This document shows positions 43,171 through 52,404 of a stretch of 64,000 nucleotides of DNA, one piece after another. The notes under the pieces are model-generated. The model was not told where the DNA came from. It did no database searches and saw nothing but the letters and a program-made list of their open reading frames with translations. The position numbers and the translations under genes are program-made. The stretch lies in the NCBI GenBank assembly GCA_002083655.1, contig MSXR01000014.1, positions 1 to 64,000 of the forward strand, in the 5' to 3' direction. Positions within the stretch are counted from its first letter, which is position 1, and each line of letters opens with the position of its first letter. The DNA comes from Proteobacteria bacterium ST_bin14 (GTDB lineage Bacteria > Pseudomonadota > Alphaproteobacteria > Sphingomonadales > Sphingomonadaceae).

Positions 43171-44222
43171 ATCGCCAGGGCAGCCCCTTACGTTTCCTCG
43201 CGCTGGTGGTCGGCGGTTGGGTATCGATCCGCGTGATCATGCTCTGGCCCAACAGCGCCGCGCTTACTGTACCGCTTGGTCCGCTGGAATCGCAGGCGCC
43301 GATGGCCACGTTGCCGCCGATTGCGCCGCGCGAAGCGGGCGGCGGCGTATATCGTGCGCCCCGAACCGATGCCCTGCCACTGTCGTCGTCGTCATTATCG
43401 CCAAAAAATCTGCCCGCGCCGCATCGGCAGAGGCCCGCGCCAGACCCACAGCGGATTGCGCTGGCGTTGCTGGGGATGATCCGGTTCGGCGCGGCGGAAC
43501 CGGTGCCGCCTGCCGGGCGATCAATATCACCGGGTCCAAGCCTGGCTTTATGGCCCTGGCCCGCCGCCGATGATCGCCCAGATCGGTCGCCGTCGCGCTG
43601 GTCGGGTGGCTTCTGGCTGATCGCGCGCGACGGGCGCGGGGTGGGAGCCAGCCTGTCGGGCAGCCAGTTGGGTGGCAGCCAGGCCGGCGCGCGGCTGGCC
43701 TATGCGCTTGGGTCGGCGCGCAGGGTGTCAATCGTGGGTCGGCTGGCCAGCCCCCTCGCCGGTTCGGGACAGGAAGGGGCGGTGGGCTTAGAATGGCGGC
43801 CAACCCGCTTGCCGGTGCGGCTGGTTGCCGAACAGCGTATCGGCATCAACGGCGCGGTGGGCGGGCCCTCGCTGGCGCTTGTCGGGGGTGTCGGGCCAGT
43901 GCCGATTGGCCGGGGTTTCCGACTGGAAAGCTATGGCCAGGCCGGCATTATTGGGCGTGGCGGCGTGATCGGTTATGCGGACGGCGCGCTGCGCGTAAAC
44001 CGGCACGTCGCGGTGATTGGTGGCAGCCCCATTGATCTTGGCGCTGGCGGCTGGGGCGCGGTGCAGCCCGGCGCCGCGCGGCTTGACCTTGGCCCGTCGA
44101 TTGGCGCGCGCCTGCCAGTGAGCACAAGGCGCGTCCGCATTTCGCTCGACTGGCGGCAGCGGGTGGCGGGCGATGCGCTGCCGGGATCGGGGCCGGCGCT
44201 GTCGATTGGCGCTGATTTATAA
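43167..44222 (+). CDS. Outer-membrane barrel-like protein (NfrA C-terminal-like)
   Basis: A 351-aa protein with an N-terminal hydrophobic segment (about 8-25), a Pro-rich low-complexity linker (about 40-120), and a C-terminal region (about 140-351). The C-terminal region is rich in alternating polar/hydrophobic strands ending SIGADL, as outer-membrane barrels do. The strands WLIARDGRGVGAS, LESYGQAGIIGRGGVIGYADGALR, GAGGWGAVQPGAARLDLG and LDWRQRVAGDALPGSGPAL resemble what I recall of the NfrA C-terminal domain. It is coupled to the NfrB-like gene. A role in export of the polymer is inferred; the TPR part of NfrA is missing. Confidence 0.62.
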   Translation: MNRQGSPLRFLALVVGGWVSIRVIMLWPNSAALTVPLGPLESQAPMATLPPIAPREAGGGVYRAPRTDALPLSSSSLSPKNLPAPHRQRPAPDPQRIALALLGMIRFGAAEPVPPAGRSISPGPSLALWPWPAADDRPDRSPSRWSGGFWLIARDGRGVGASLSGSQLGGSQAGARLAYALGSARRVSIVGRLASPLAGSGQEGAVGLEWRPTRLPVRLVAEQRIGINGAVGGPSLALVGGVGPVPIGRGFRLESYGQAGIIGRGGVIGYADGALRVNRHVAVIGGSPIDLGAGGWGAVQPGAARLDLGPSIGARLPVSTRRVRISLDWRQRVAGDALPGSGPALSIGADL

Positions 44223-44303
44223 CGCCTTTTTGCACCGCGCTTGATAACCCTTGCGCGTTGGGCTTCCGCCTGCCCCCCGAAAGGGATATCGCGGGCTCTG
44301 CTC

Positions 44304-45218
44304 ATGGACATTTACCTGCCCATCGCCAATCTAAGCGTGAACGCGCTTGTCATCATCCTGCTGGGGGGCGGGGTGGGGTTGCTGTCGGGCATGTTCGGTG
44401 TTGGCGGCGGGTTTTTGACGACGCCGCTGCTGATCGTATACGGAATCCCGCCCACCGTTGCGGCCGCGTCCGCTGCCAGCCAGGTGACCGGGGCCAGCGT
44501 TTCCGGCGTGTTCGCGCATTTCCGGCGGGGCGGGGTCGACATGAAAATGGGCGGCGTGCTGGTGGCGGGCGGCGTGGTGGGGTCGTTTGCCGGGGCCTGG
44601 GTTTTCCAGCTGCTCCAGGCGAGCGGGCAAATCGATACGGTGATTGCGATCATCTATGTGCTGTTGCTCGGGTCGATCGGCACAATGATGGCGCGGGAAT
44701 CAGTGCAGAGCATCAACGCCATTAAGACCGGCGTAACGGTGCGCGCGCGCAAACGACGGCACCATCCCCTGGTTGCCGCGCTGCCGCTGCGGACCCGCTT
44801 TTATCGATCGGGGCTGTATATCTCCCCCATTGCACCGCTGCTGCTGGGGTTTTTTGTCGGGATATTGACGATCCTGCTGGGGATTGGCGGCGGGTTTATT
44901 CTGGTGCCCGCGATGCTCTATCTGCTCGGCATGACAACGCAGGTGGTGGTGGGTACCTCGCTGTTCCAGACGCTGTTCGTCACCGCCACTGCGACGATGG
45001 TGCATGCCACCACCACCAAAGCGGTCGATATCGTGCTCGCCGCGCTGTTGCTGCTAGGCTCGGTCGTCGGCGCGCAAGTCGGCGCGCGGCTGGCGAGCCG
45101 GGTGAAGCCCGAATATCTGCGGCTCGCGCTTGCCGTCATCGTGCTGCTCGTGGCGTTTCGGGTGGCCATCGGGCTGGGGTTCCGCCCGGATGAGCTGTAT
45201 TCGGTTGAGCTGTCATGA
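44304..45218 (+). CDS. TauE/SafE (TSUP) family transporter
   Basis: Inner-membrane anion exporter-type protein, 304 aa, with about eight hydrophobic segments. The family motifs are GVGLLSGMFGVGGGFLTTPLLIVYGI (split: GVGLLSGMFGVGGGF, TTPLL) near 22-48 and, in the second half, ILTILLGIGGGFILVPAMLY. These duplicated GxGGGF loops are the TSUP signature. TSUP members export sulfite, sulfoacetate or other organosulfonates. The 44241 ORF start would add 21 residues; I use the 44304 ATG. It overlaps the TIGR02186 gene by 4 bp, a common pair in alphaproteobacteria. Confidence 0.9.
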   Translation: MDIYLPIANLSVNALVIILLGGGVGLLSGMFGVGGGFLTTPLLIVYGIPPTVAAASAASQVTGASVSGVFAHFRRGGVDMKMGGVLVAGGVVGSFAGAWVFQLLQASGQIDTVIAIIYVLLLGSIGTMMARESVQSINAIKTGVTVRARKRRHHPLVAALPLRTRFYRSGLYISPIAPLLLGFFVGILTILLGIGGGFILVPAMLYLLGMTTQVVVGTSLFQTLFVTATATMVHATTTKAVDIVLAALLLLGSVVGAQVGARLASRVKPEYLRLALAVIVLLVAFRVAIGLGFRPDELYSVELS

Positions 45219-45976
45219 CGGGTATGCGCCGCGCACTGCTGTTGCTGTCACCCTTGTTGATGGGTCAGGCAAAGCCGGTGCTCGTGCCCGATGTGTCGCA
45301 GCGCGATATTGAGATCGCCTATAGTTTTACCGGGGCTGAATTGCTGCTGTTCGGCGCAATCCTCTATCCCGGCGGGCGCGTGCCGACGGAGCGGGATGCC
45401 GATATCGTTGTGGTGGTAAAAGGGCCGGCCCAATCGATCCTGGTGCGGGAAAAGCAAAAAATCGCTGGTATCTGGGTCAACGCGGCGCAGACGCGCTATC
45501 TGTCGGCACCTTCTTTTTATGCCATTGCTTCGTCCAAGCCCATCGATACGCTGGTCGATGATCGCACCCGGGCGATTTACGAGCTTGGCCTTGGCAGCCT
45601 TCAGCTATCGCCCGACACCAACACCCCCACCCCGGCCCAATCGCGATTTTCGCAAGGGCTGGTGGCGCTGAAACGCCGCACGGGCCTCTATTATGAGGCG
45701 CCACGCGCGGTGGAAATTACCGATGGCGTTCTCTACCGGGCGCGGCTGCGCATTCCGGCGCGTGTGCCGGTGGGGCGGTTCACCGCCGAAACTTTCCTGA
45801 TCCGCGACGGGCGCGTGCTGGCAGCGGCGGTGCGCGATATCGACATTCGCAAATCGGGGTTCGAACGCTTTGTCGCACGCGCCGCTGATCGCGATTCCTT
45901 TGCCTATGGTCTGGTGGCGGTGGCGCTGTCGGTGCTGTTCGGGTGGAGCGCGGGCTGGATTGCGCGCCGTTTTTGA
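45215..45976 (+). CDS. TIGR02186 family membrane protein
   Basis: A 253-aa protein with an N-terminal signal peptide (LLLLSPLLMGQAKP) and a C-terminal membrane anchor (about 230-250, VAVALSVLFGWSAGWI). The periplasmic part has VSQRDIEIAYSFTGAELLLFGAI near residues 28-50 and VVVVKGPAQSILVREKQKIAGIW near 64-86. It ends with a basic RRF. This matches the TIGR02186 family, typically encoded beside TSUP transporters in alphaproteobacteria. Function unknown; perhaps an accessory of the exporter. Confidence 0.85.
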   Translation: MTGMRRALLLLSPLLMGQAKPVLVPDVSQRDIEIAYSFTGAELLLFGAILYPGGRVPTERDADIVVVVKGPAQSILVREKQKIAGIWVNAAQTRYLSAPSFYAIASSKPIDTLVDDRTRAIYELGLGSLQLSPDTNTPTPAQSRFSQGLVALKRRTGLYYEAPRAVEITDGVLYRARLRIPARVPVGRFTAETFLIRDGRVLAAAVRDIDIRKSGFERFVARAADRDSFAYGLVAVALSVLFGWSAGWIARRF

Positions 45977-46056
45977 TCGGGCGGACAAGCAGATACGCTA
46001 TCTTTACCTGTTTTCCCCACAGTTAAGGTTCGCCACGTCTGGGGATCATCACCGAT

Positions 46057-47745
46057 ATGACTGACAGCGCCGAATTCAGCGCCTTTGACCCCGATCGCCG
46101 GGCCACCGCGCCCGACACAAGGGACGATTCAAGCGCGCCGATGCTGGGCGCGTCGGGGACTGGCATTGGCGTGGTGTTCGAAATTGCCGGATCGAGCAGC
46201 CAGATTATGCTCGATCATGTCGCCCTTGATCGGCTGGCCCAAAGCGCTGATCCGGTGGTGGCCGCAGCGGGACAGGTTGGCAGCCAGGTGAAGATGCGCG
46301 TCGGCAGTGCCTGGCTGATCGCCAATATCCGCTCGTTGAAGCTGGCCGAAGGCACAGGCGATCATATCATCGCCGCGATCGATTTTCTGGGCGAGGGTGA
46401 TGAGGAAAAGCTGACCGGCAAATTGTACAAATTCCGGCGCGGCGTAACGCGTTATCCGATGCCGGGCTGCGCGGTATATCCTGTCTCAACCGCTGATCTG
46501 AAGCAAATCTACGCCGCTGATGATCGCGCGAATATTGAGATTGGCACAGTGTACCCCACCCGCGATATTCGCGCTGCACTGTATGTCGATGCGCTGCTGG
46601 GCAAGCATTTCGCGCTGCTGGGATCAACCGGCACCGGCAAATCCACGTCGGCCGCGCTGATTCTGCACCGGATTTGCGACATGGCCCCCCAGGGGCATAT
46701 CGTGATGGTTGATCCGCACGGCGAATATGCCGCTGCCTTCAAAGGCAATGGCGCGATCTATGACGTGTCGAACCTGCAAATGCCCTATTGGCTGATGAAT
46801 TTTGAAGAACATTGCGAAGTGTTCATCACCAGCCAGGGATCAGAACGACATATCGATACCGATATTCTGGCCAAATGCCTGTTGATGGCGCGGGCCAAGG
46901 GGCGGTTGGGGCAAGAGATATCAAAGCTGACGGTCGATGCGCCGATCCCCTATTTGCTGAGCGACCTTACCAATTTGATCAGCCTGGAAATGGGCAAGAT
47001 GGACCGCGCGGGCGACACCGCGCCCTATCTGCGGGTCAAGACCAAGATCGACGAGGTAAAGGCCGATCCGCGGTACGGCTTCATGTTTTCGGGCATGCTG
47101 GTTGCCGATACAATGGCGAGCTTCATCGAACGCGTGTTCCGCATGCCGGGTGACGGCAAGCCGATTTCGATCATCGATGTGTCGGGCGTTCCATCAGAAA
47201 TCACCTCGGTCGTGGTGGCCGTGCTGGCGCGCATGGTGTTCGATTTTGCGATCTGGTCGCGCAATGAACCGCAGCGGCCCATCCTGCTCGTGTGTGAAGA
47301 GGCGCATCGATATATTCCGGCGACCGACAGCCAGACCTCGGTTGGCCGCATCCTGAGCCGGATCGCCAAGGAAGGGCGCAAATACGGCGTGTCGCTGGGG
47401 CTGATCACGCAGCGCCCATCCGATCTTGCCGAGGGCGTATTGTCACAGTGCGGCACAATCATCGCGATGCGGCTGAACAATGATCGCGACCAGGCCTTTG
47501 TCCGTGCAGCAATGCCAGAGGGCGCACGCGGCTTTCTTGATGTGATCCCGGCGCTGCGCAACCGCGAATGCATTGTGTGCGGCGAGGGCGTCGCGGTGCC
47601 GATCCGCGTGTCGTTCGATTCGCTGGCCGAAGATCGCCGTCCGGCATCCGAAGACCCGCTATTTTCGCGGCTATGGCGCGAAGTGGGGCAGGAAGATCAG
47701 ATCATCGCCCGCACCATCAAACGCTGGCGCGCACAGGGACATTGA
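46057..47745 (+). CDS. HerA-like ATPase (HAS-barrel/DUF87)
   Basis: FtsK/HerA-superfamily DNA translocase ATPase, 562 aa. HAS-barrel-like N-terminal domain (about 30-120). Walker A GSTGTGKSTSAALIL near residue 189, MVDPHGEYAAAF near 217, Walker B VCEEAHRYIP near 411, sensor/arginine-finger region RIAKEGRKYGVSLGLITQRP (split: RIAKEGRKYGV, LITQRP). HerA usually works with the NurA nuclease in end resection, but none is adjacent here. Related ATPases occur in defence systems; no partner supports that here. It follows TIGR02186 with 80 bp between. Confidence 0.88.
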   Translation: MTDSAEFSAFDPDRRATAPDTRDDSSAPMLGASGTGIGVVFEIAGSSSQIMLDHVALDRLAQSADPVVAAAGQVGSQVKMRVGSAWLIANIRSLKLAEGTGDHIIAAIDFLGEGDEEKLTGKLYKFRRGVTRYPMPGCAVYPVSTADLKQIYAADDRANIEIGTVYPTRDIRAALYVDALLGKHFALLGSTGTGKSTSAALILHRICDMAPQGHIVMVDPHGEYAAAFKGNGAIYDVSNLQMPYWLMNFEEHCEVFITSQGSERHIDTDILAKCLLMARAKGRLGQEISKLTVDAPIPYLLSDLTNLISLEMGKMDRAGDTAPYLRVKTKIDEVKADPRYGFMFSGMLVADTMASFIERVFRMPGDGKPISIIDVSGVPSEITSVVVAVLARMVFDFAIWSRNEPQRPILLVCEEAHRYIPATDSQTSVGRILSRIAKEGRKYGVSLGLITQRPSDLAEGVLSQCGTIIAMRLNNDRDQAFVRAAMPEGARGFLDVIPALRNRECIVCGEGVAVPIRVSFDSLAEDRRPASEDPLFSRLWREVGQEDQIIARTIKRWRAQGH

Positions 47746-47895
47746 CGGCGGGGCGGTAGCGGATGCGACAGGCAAACGGTTTTGGATTTACGCCATTTGG
47801 TAGGTATCCCGAGCCATCAAGCACCGTCTGTCTGGGCTTGACCGGGGGCCCCGCCTCTTGCGGGCGGCTATACAAGCATGACCCCGGACTTGTTC

Positions 47896-48042
47896 GGCAG
47901 TTGTCCCCTTCAGCCAACGACAGCTTTGGTGTTCTCCCGCGAAGGCGGGAGTCCAGTCTGGGCCCCCGCCTTCGCGGGGGAACAAAAGGCTTGGAATTCG
48001 GTCAGAATTGATGCGCCGCCCCAGCGGAAGGGAATAACGACC
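47896..48042. mobile_element. MITE-like element, copy B (147 bp)
   Basis: Same length and organisation as the element at 23555-23701, with the same two complementary hairpins. The terminal repeats here have diverged (GGCAGTTGTCCCCTT versus AAGGGAATAACGACC). Similarity extends outwards about 15 bp on each side (ACCCCGGACT to AGGTTCGGGGTGAC). It is the main content of the 379-bp gene-free stretch 47746-48124. Short ORFs reading through the hairpins are not genes. Confidence 0.65.
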
Positions 48043-48124
48043 GATCAGGTTCGGGGTGACGAGCGGGTTGGGGTAAAGGCGATCGATGCGGCGGCAGCTG
48101 CATTGGGCCCGCACCCAGCAACAC

Positions 48125-49612
48125 TCAGTGCGCGCCGGGCTTTACCGCCAGCAATGATGCAACGCGCGCCTTGAACGCCTGCAGCGCCTTGCCCGAAAGC
48201 TGCGCCACCTCGGTAAACGACAATGCGCGCGGGTTAATCGAGGCGCCGTTGCGCCACACTTCATAATGAAGGTGCGGTCCGGTCGACATGCCAGTTGACC
48301 CGACATAACCGATGATCTGGCCCTGCGTGACGCGGGTGCCGGAACGAACGGCAATTCGGCTCATATGGCCATATCCGGTTGCCAGCCCGCCGCTATGCGC
48401 GAGCTTGACGAAGTTGCCATAGCCCCGGCTACGACCGGCAATCGCAACGATGCCGCCCATCGCCGCGCGGATCGGCGTGCCATAGGATGCGCCAATATCA
48501 ATGCCTTTGTGCATGCGCATCATGCGCGCGATTGGGTGGAATCGCATGCCATAAGAAGAAGTTAAGCGGCCCGCCACGGGCATTTGCATCACGCCGCGCC
48601 GCTCGCCTGTGCCCGATGCCTCAAACCATTGGCCGTTTTTGCCTTCACCCCAGCGGACGAGCTGTACCTTTTTGGCGTCGCGCTCAAGCCCGGCATATAA
48701 CAGCTCGCCAATCTGCACTTCGCCGGTGGCGGCGCGCGCCTGGCGGATGACCAGATCGAACACATTGCTTGCCTGAACGTCGCGGCCAATCGACACCCGG
48801 CTGGCGAGTGCGCGGATATAGGCTTCAACTGCTTTGGCGGGTGCCCCGGCGGCGCGCGCTGATCGGTACAGGCTTTGGCCGACCACGCCGCGAATACGCA
48901 ACGGTGTGTTGTCGATAGCGATCGGTTCCGGCGTCATCACCAGCGCACCGCCGGTACGGGCAACGGCCACGTTCAGGTCAAATCGCGCGCGAAACCGCAG
49001 CTTGTCGAGCGGGCGGGGCACATCCCGGCTTGGTCGCCGCCCCAGCGTCATCGCCAGCTGGGTGCCGGGCTTGATGGTGCTGAGCGCCACGGCGCGGGCC
49101 ACCATATTGGCAACCGTTTCGGCTTCGTCCCGGGCCACGCCGGCGCGGGCGAGCACCCGCGAGAAATTGTCACCACTGCCCAGCGTCGCGGCCAATTCGA
49201 TGATCGGGCGTTCGGGGGTTTCGGCAAGCGGGGCGACAAGATCATTCGACGCCATCCGCCGACCAGTGTTCGCCCCCAGACCAAGCGGCGTAATCGCCTG
49301 AGCCCGTGCATCTTCCCACGCCGATCCTTCGAGCGGGGCGGGCACGGCGCCAATGAGCGGGTTATTGAAACCGGGGGACATGAAGCAGGTTGCGGCAATC
49401 AGCGCGGTGCAGGTGGCTGCCCCCCGCCACCATGTCGCAGAGCCAATTTGTGCGCCCAGATCGGGTGCCCAATCGATTTGCGCCATGCGCGAGCGGACGG
49501 CTTCAAAGCGATCTTGCGCCGTTGGCGATGATTGCGGGGCGATCGCACGACCAAAGGTCAGCGCTGCTGCACCGCCCCCCTGATCAAGATCATGATCGCT
49601 GCGTAAAAACAC
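48125..49612 (-). CDS. M23 family metallopeptidase
   Basis: Peptidoglycan endopeptidase-like protein, 495 aa, probably membrane-anchored by a hydrophobic segment near residue 65-80 (TCTALIAATCFMS). The C-terminal LytM domain has MHKGIDIGASYGTPI (zinc His and Asp) and STGPHLHYEVW (HxH). The full set of LytM zinc ligands (H..D and HxH) is present, so it looks active. The start is GTG at 49612, with GGAG 5 nt upstream, giving a family-like FLRSDHDLDQ; the longer frame upstream lacks family sequence. It is divergent from the helicase gene. Confidence 0.9.
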   Translation of the reverse strand: MFLRSDHDLDQGGGAAALTFGRAIAPQSSPTAQDRFEAVRSRMAQIDWAPDLGAQIGSATWWRGAATCTALIAATCFMSPGFNNPLIGAVPAPLEGSAWEDARAQAITPLGLGANTGRRMASNDLVAPLAETPERPIIELAATLGSGDNFSRVLARAGVARDEAETVANMVARAVALSTIKPGTQLAMTLGRRPSRDVPRPLDKLRFRARFDLNVAVARTGGALVMTPEPIAIDNTPLRIRGVVGQSLYRSARAAGAPAKAVEAYIRALASRVSIGRDVQASNVFDLVIRQARAATGEVQIGELLYAGLERDAKKVQLVRWGEGKNGQWFEASGTGERRGVMQMPVAGRLTSSYGMRFHPIARMMRMHKGIDIGASYGTPIRAAMGGIVAIAGRSRGYGNFVKLAHSGGLATGYGHMSRIAVRSGTRVTQGQIIGYVGSTGMSTGPHLHYEVWRNGASINPRALSFTEVAQLSGKALQAFKARVASLLAVKPGAH

Positions 49613-49786
49613 AGCCGCTCCCGCTAAATCGCGTACACCACCCACCAGATGCGCGCTGCAGACTCGACTGTGACGCCAGACCCCTAAAGTCAAATTAACC
49701 CGGCGTCCCACCTGTCCCGATTCCGACGAGTCGTGCGACTCCACCGATGAATAGAGGTCTTTGAAGGAACAGTGGATTTTCCAGCA

Positions 49787-49805
49787 TAACGAACGAAATT
49801 CGTTA
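49787..49805. promoter_or_regulatory. Palindrome TAACGAA-CGAAA-TTCGTTA
   Basis: Perfect 7-bp arms around a 5-nt loop (49787-49805) in the 257-bp divergent region between the M23 peptidase and the SUV3-like helicase. It is an operator or hairpin candidate. Nothing else recognisable is seen between 49613 and 49869. Confidence 0.3.
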
Positions 49806-49869
49806 ATGAAGATTTTTCCGGGCGATACCCGTTGCGCTATGGCCTGCGCCACGCAATCTTGAGTCCATC

Positions 49870-52404
49870 ATGACTGGACATATCACCCGCCCGGTCACCG
49901 CCGTTGTCACCGCCGTTCTGGGGCCGACCAACACCGGTAAGACCCACCTCGCGATAGAGCGGATGTGCGGCCATTCGAGCGGCATGATCGGCTTTCCGCT
50001 GCGGCTGTTGGCGCGTGAGGTGTATGACCGCGTGGTCAAGCTGAAAGGCGCAGGCCAGGTCGCGCTGATCACCGGTGAGGAAAAAATCGTGCCGCGCGAT
50101 GCACGGTGGTTCCTGTGCACCGCCGAAAGCATGCCGGTCGACAAGGATCTGGCGTTTGTCGGCATTGATGAGGCGCAACTGGGCGCCGATGCTGAGCGCG
50201 GCCATGTGTTCACCGATCGTCTGCTGCGCGCACGCGGGCGCGAAGAAACGATGGTGCTGGGATCAGAGGCTTTGCGCCCGATGATCAAGGCGCTGGTGCC
50301 CGATGCCGAAATCCTGTCGCGGCCCCGTTTTTCAACGCTGAGCTATGCCGGTGCGCGCAAGATTTCGCGGCTGCCCAAACGGTCCGTGATCGTCGCGTTT
50401 TCAGCGGAGGAGGTTTATGCCGTCGCCGAAATGCTCCGGCGGCTGCGCGGTGGTGCGGCGGTGGTGATGGGCGCCCTTTCACCGCGCACGCGCAACGCGC
50501 AGGTGGCCATGTTTCAGGCAGGCGAGGTTGACTATCTGGTCGCCACCGATGCCATCGGCATGGGCCTGAACATGGATGTCGCGCATGTCGCCTTTGCGTC
50601 GCTGCGCAAATTTGACGGCCATCGCCAGCGCCGCCTGACCGTGGCGGAAATGGCGCAGATTGCCGGGCGCGCGGGGCGGCACCAGCGTGACGGCACGTTT
50701 GGCGGGCTGAGCGAGGACGGGCCCGGGGCGTTCACCCCTGAAGAAGTGCTGGCGATTGAAGAGCATCGCTTTCCCCGGCTGGAGCATCTTTACTGGCGTA
50801 ATGGCCAGCCGAACACCGTCAGCATCGACGATCTGATTGCCGATCTGGAGCAAAAGCCGCTGTCGCCTGTGTTGCGCGCCTCCCCTGAATCGATTGATCT
50901 GGCCGTGCTGAAACGGCTGTCGGAGGAAGACGGGGTGCGCGCGCGGACGCGGGGCCGCGCCATGGTCAACCGTTTCTGGGCGGCATGCGGCCTGCCCGAT
51001 TTTCGCAAGCTGGGTGTTGATCCGCACACCCGCTTTGTGGCGCGCGTTTATGGCCATTTGTCTGAAGGGACCGGCCATATCCCGCATGAATGGTTCGCCG
51101 CAGAAATTGCCCGGCTCGACAATGTTGCCGGTGATGTTGAGACGATTGCCGGCCGGATCGCCGCCGCGCGCAGCTGGGCCTATATCGCCAATCGTGCTGA
51201 CTGGATGGCAGATCCTGCGCATTGGGCAGAGCGCACCCGCGCGCTGGAACAGCGATTGTCCGATGCGCTGCACGACCGGCTTACCCAGCGCTTCGTCGAT
51301 CGCCGCACGACCGTGCTGATGCGGCAATTGGGGGCCGATGCCAGCGCGCTGCCGGTAACGGTGGCGGCTGACGGTGCCGTGCTGGTGGAGGACCAGTTGA
51401 TCGGGCGGCTCGACGGGTTTCGCTTTGTTGTTGTGGCCGATGCGCGGGCAAGCGACAAACGATTGTTGCTGGCTGCTGCCGAAAAGCGGTTGGGGGCCGA
51501 ACGCGCGCGGCGCGGCGCGGCGCTCGCCGAAGCGGCAGACAGCGCGCTCGCGCTTGCCGAGGGCACCCTGCCCGCCATCGCCTGGGCCGGACATATTGTG
51601 GCGCAGCTCAAACCCGGACCCACCATTGCCCGCCCCCGGATGGAGCTGGATCGTGCGCTTGATTGCCTCGATGCGGCATTGCGTGATCGCGTCCGGGCCC
51701 GGCTGGACGCATGGCTCGCCGCGCAGTTGAAGCGCCAAGTGTCCGCGCTGGTGATGATTGAGGCAATCACGCGCGATCCGCAGGCGGCACCCGCGTTGCG
51801 CGTGGTGGCCGCTGCATTGGCGCAAGGCGCCGGGCTTGCGGCCAGGCTGCCGCTGGGGGAGGCGTTGGCGGCACTGGCGGGGGCAGACCGGCAGCGGTTG
51901 CGCAAGGCCGGGGTGATGATCGGCGCGCTCGATCTGTTCGATCCGCGCCTGCTGAAACTCCAACCGAGTCGCTGGCGGCAGGCACTGCTTGCCGCCCGGT
52001 CAGGCGTGGCGATGCCTGCATTGCCGCCACCGGGGGCAACCGTGCTGGCGCGCGGGACGGCGGGCAGCGGGGCAGGTTTTGGCTTTCGCGAAATTGCTGG
52101 CCAGGCAGTGCGTATTGACCTGATCGAACGGATCGCGCGCGCCGCGCATGATGCACGGGCCGGCAAGGCGCCGTTTGCGCCGGATGCAGCGCTGGCAACC
52201 TCTATCGGTATTGTGCCTGCCACGATCGAGCGGTTGATGACCCAGCTCGGTTTTAAGGAAGCGCCGAATGCTGGCCCGAAATCTGACGCCGAAGCGGCAC
52301 CTGCCCGGTGGGTTTGGCACGGTCGGCCGCCCCGCGCCAAGGCGGTCACGGTGCCGCGCGACAATGGCTTTGCTGCGCTAGCCGTGCTGACCCAGCGCCA
52401 ATGA
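49870..52404 (+). CDS. SUV3-like ATP-dependent RNA helicase
   Basis: DExH helicase related to mitochondrial SUV3; in alphaproteobacteria presumably RNA-processing. The 844-aa product has Walker A GPTNTGKT (18-25), the DEAQ box GIDEAQ near residue 99, motif V/VI elements TDAIGMGLNMDVAHVAF (split: TDAIGMGLNM) near 220-229 and AGRAGRHQRDGTFGG near 264-278. A C-terminal extension of about 450 residues is helical and Ala-rich. It overlaps the S4 protein gene by 4 bp, as in other members of this conserved cluster. Confidence 0.9.
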   Translation: MTGHITRPVTAVVTAVLGPTNTGKTHLAIERMCGHSSGMIGFPLRLLAREVYDRVVKLKGAGQVALITGEEKIVPRDARWFLCTAESMPVDKDLAFVGIDEAQLGADAERGHVFTDRLLRARGREETMVLGSEALRPMIKALVPDAEILSRPRFSTLSYAGARKISRLPKRSVIVAFSAEEVYAVAEMLRRLRGGAAVVMGALSPRTRNAQVAMFQAGEVDYLVATDAIGMGLNMDVAHVAFASLRKFDGHRQRRLTVAEMAQIAGRAGRHQRDGTFGGLSEDGPGAFTPEEVLAIEEHRFPRLEHLYWRNGQPNTVSIDDLIADLEQKPLSPVLRASPESIDLAVLKRLSEEDGVRARTRGRAMVNRFWAACGLPDFRKLGVDPHTRFVARVYGHLSEGTGHIPHEWFAAEIARLDNVAGDVETIAGRIAAARSWAYIANRADWMADPAHWAERTRALEQRLSDALHDRLTQRFVDRRTTVLMRQLGADASALPVTVAADGAVLVEDQLIGRLDGFRFVVVADARASDKRLLLAAAEKRLGAERARRGAALAEAADSALALAEGTLPAIAWAGHIVAQLKPGPTIARPRMELDRALDCLDAALRDRVRARLDAWLAAQLKRQVSALVMIEAITRDPQAAPALRVVAAALAQGAGLAARLPLGEALAALAGADRQRLRKAGVMIGALDLFDPRLLKLQPSRWRQALLAARSGVAMPALPPPGATVLARGTAGSGAGFGFREIAGQAVRIDLIERIARAAHDARAGKAPFAPDAALATSIGIVPATIERLMTQLGFKEAPNAGPKSDAEAAPARWVWHGRPPRAKAVTVPRDNGFAALAVLTQRQ

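Noticed and set aside
47763..48011. 82-codon ORF in the MITE-B region
   Set aside because: It reads through the hairpins of the repeat; the equivalent frame in copy A is not conserved.
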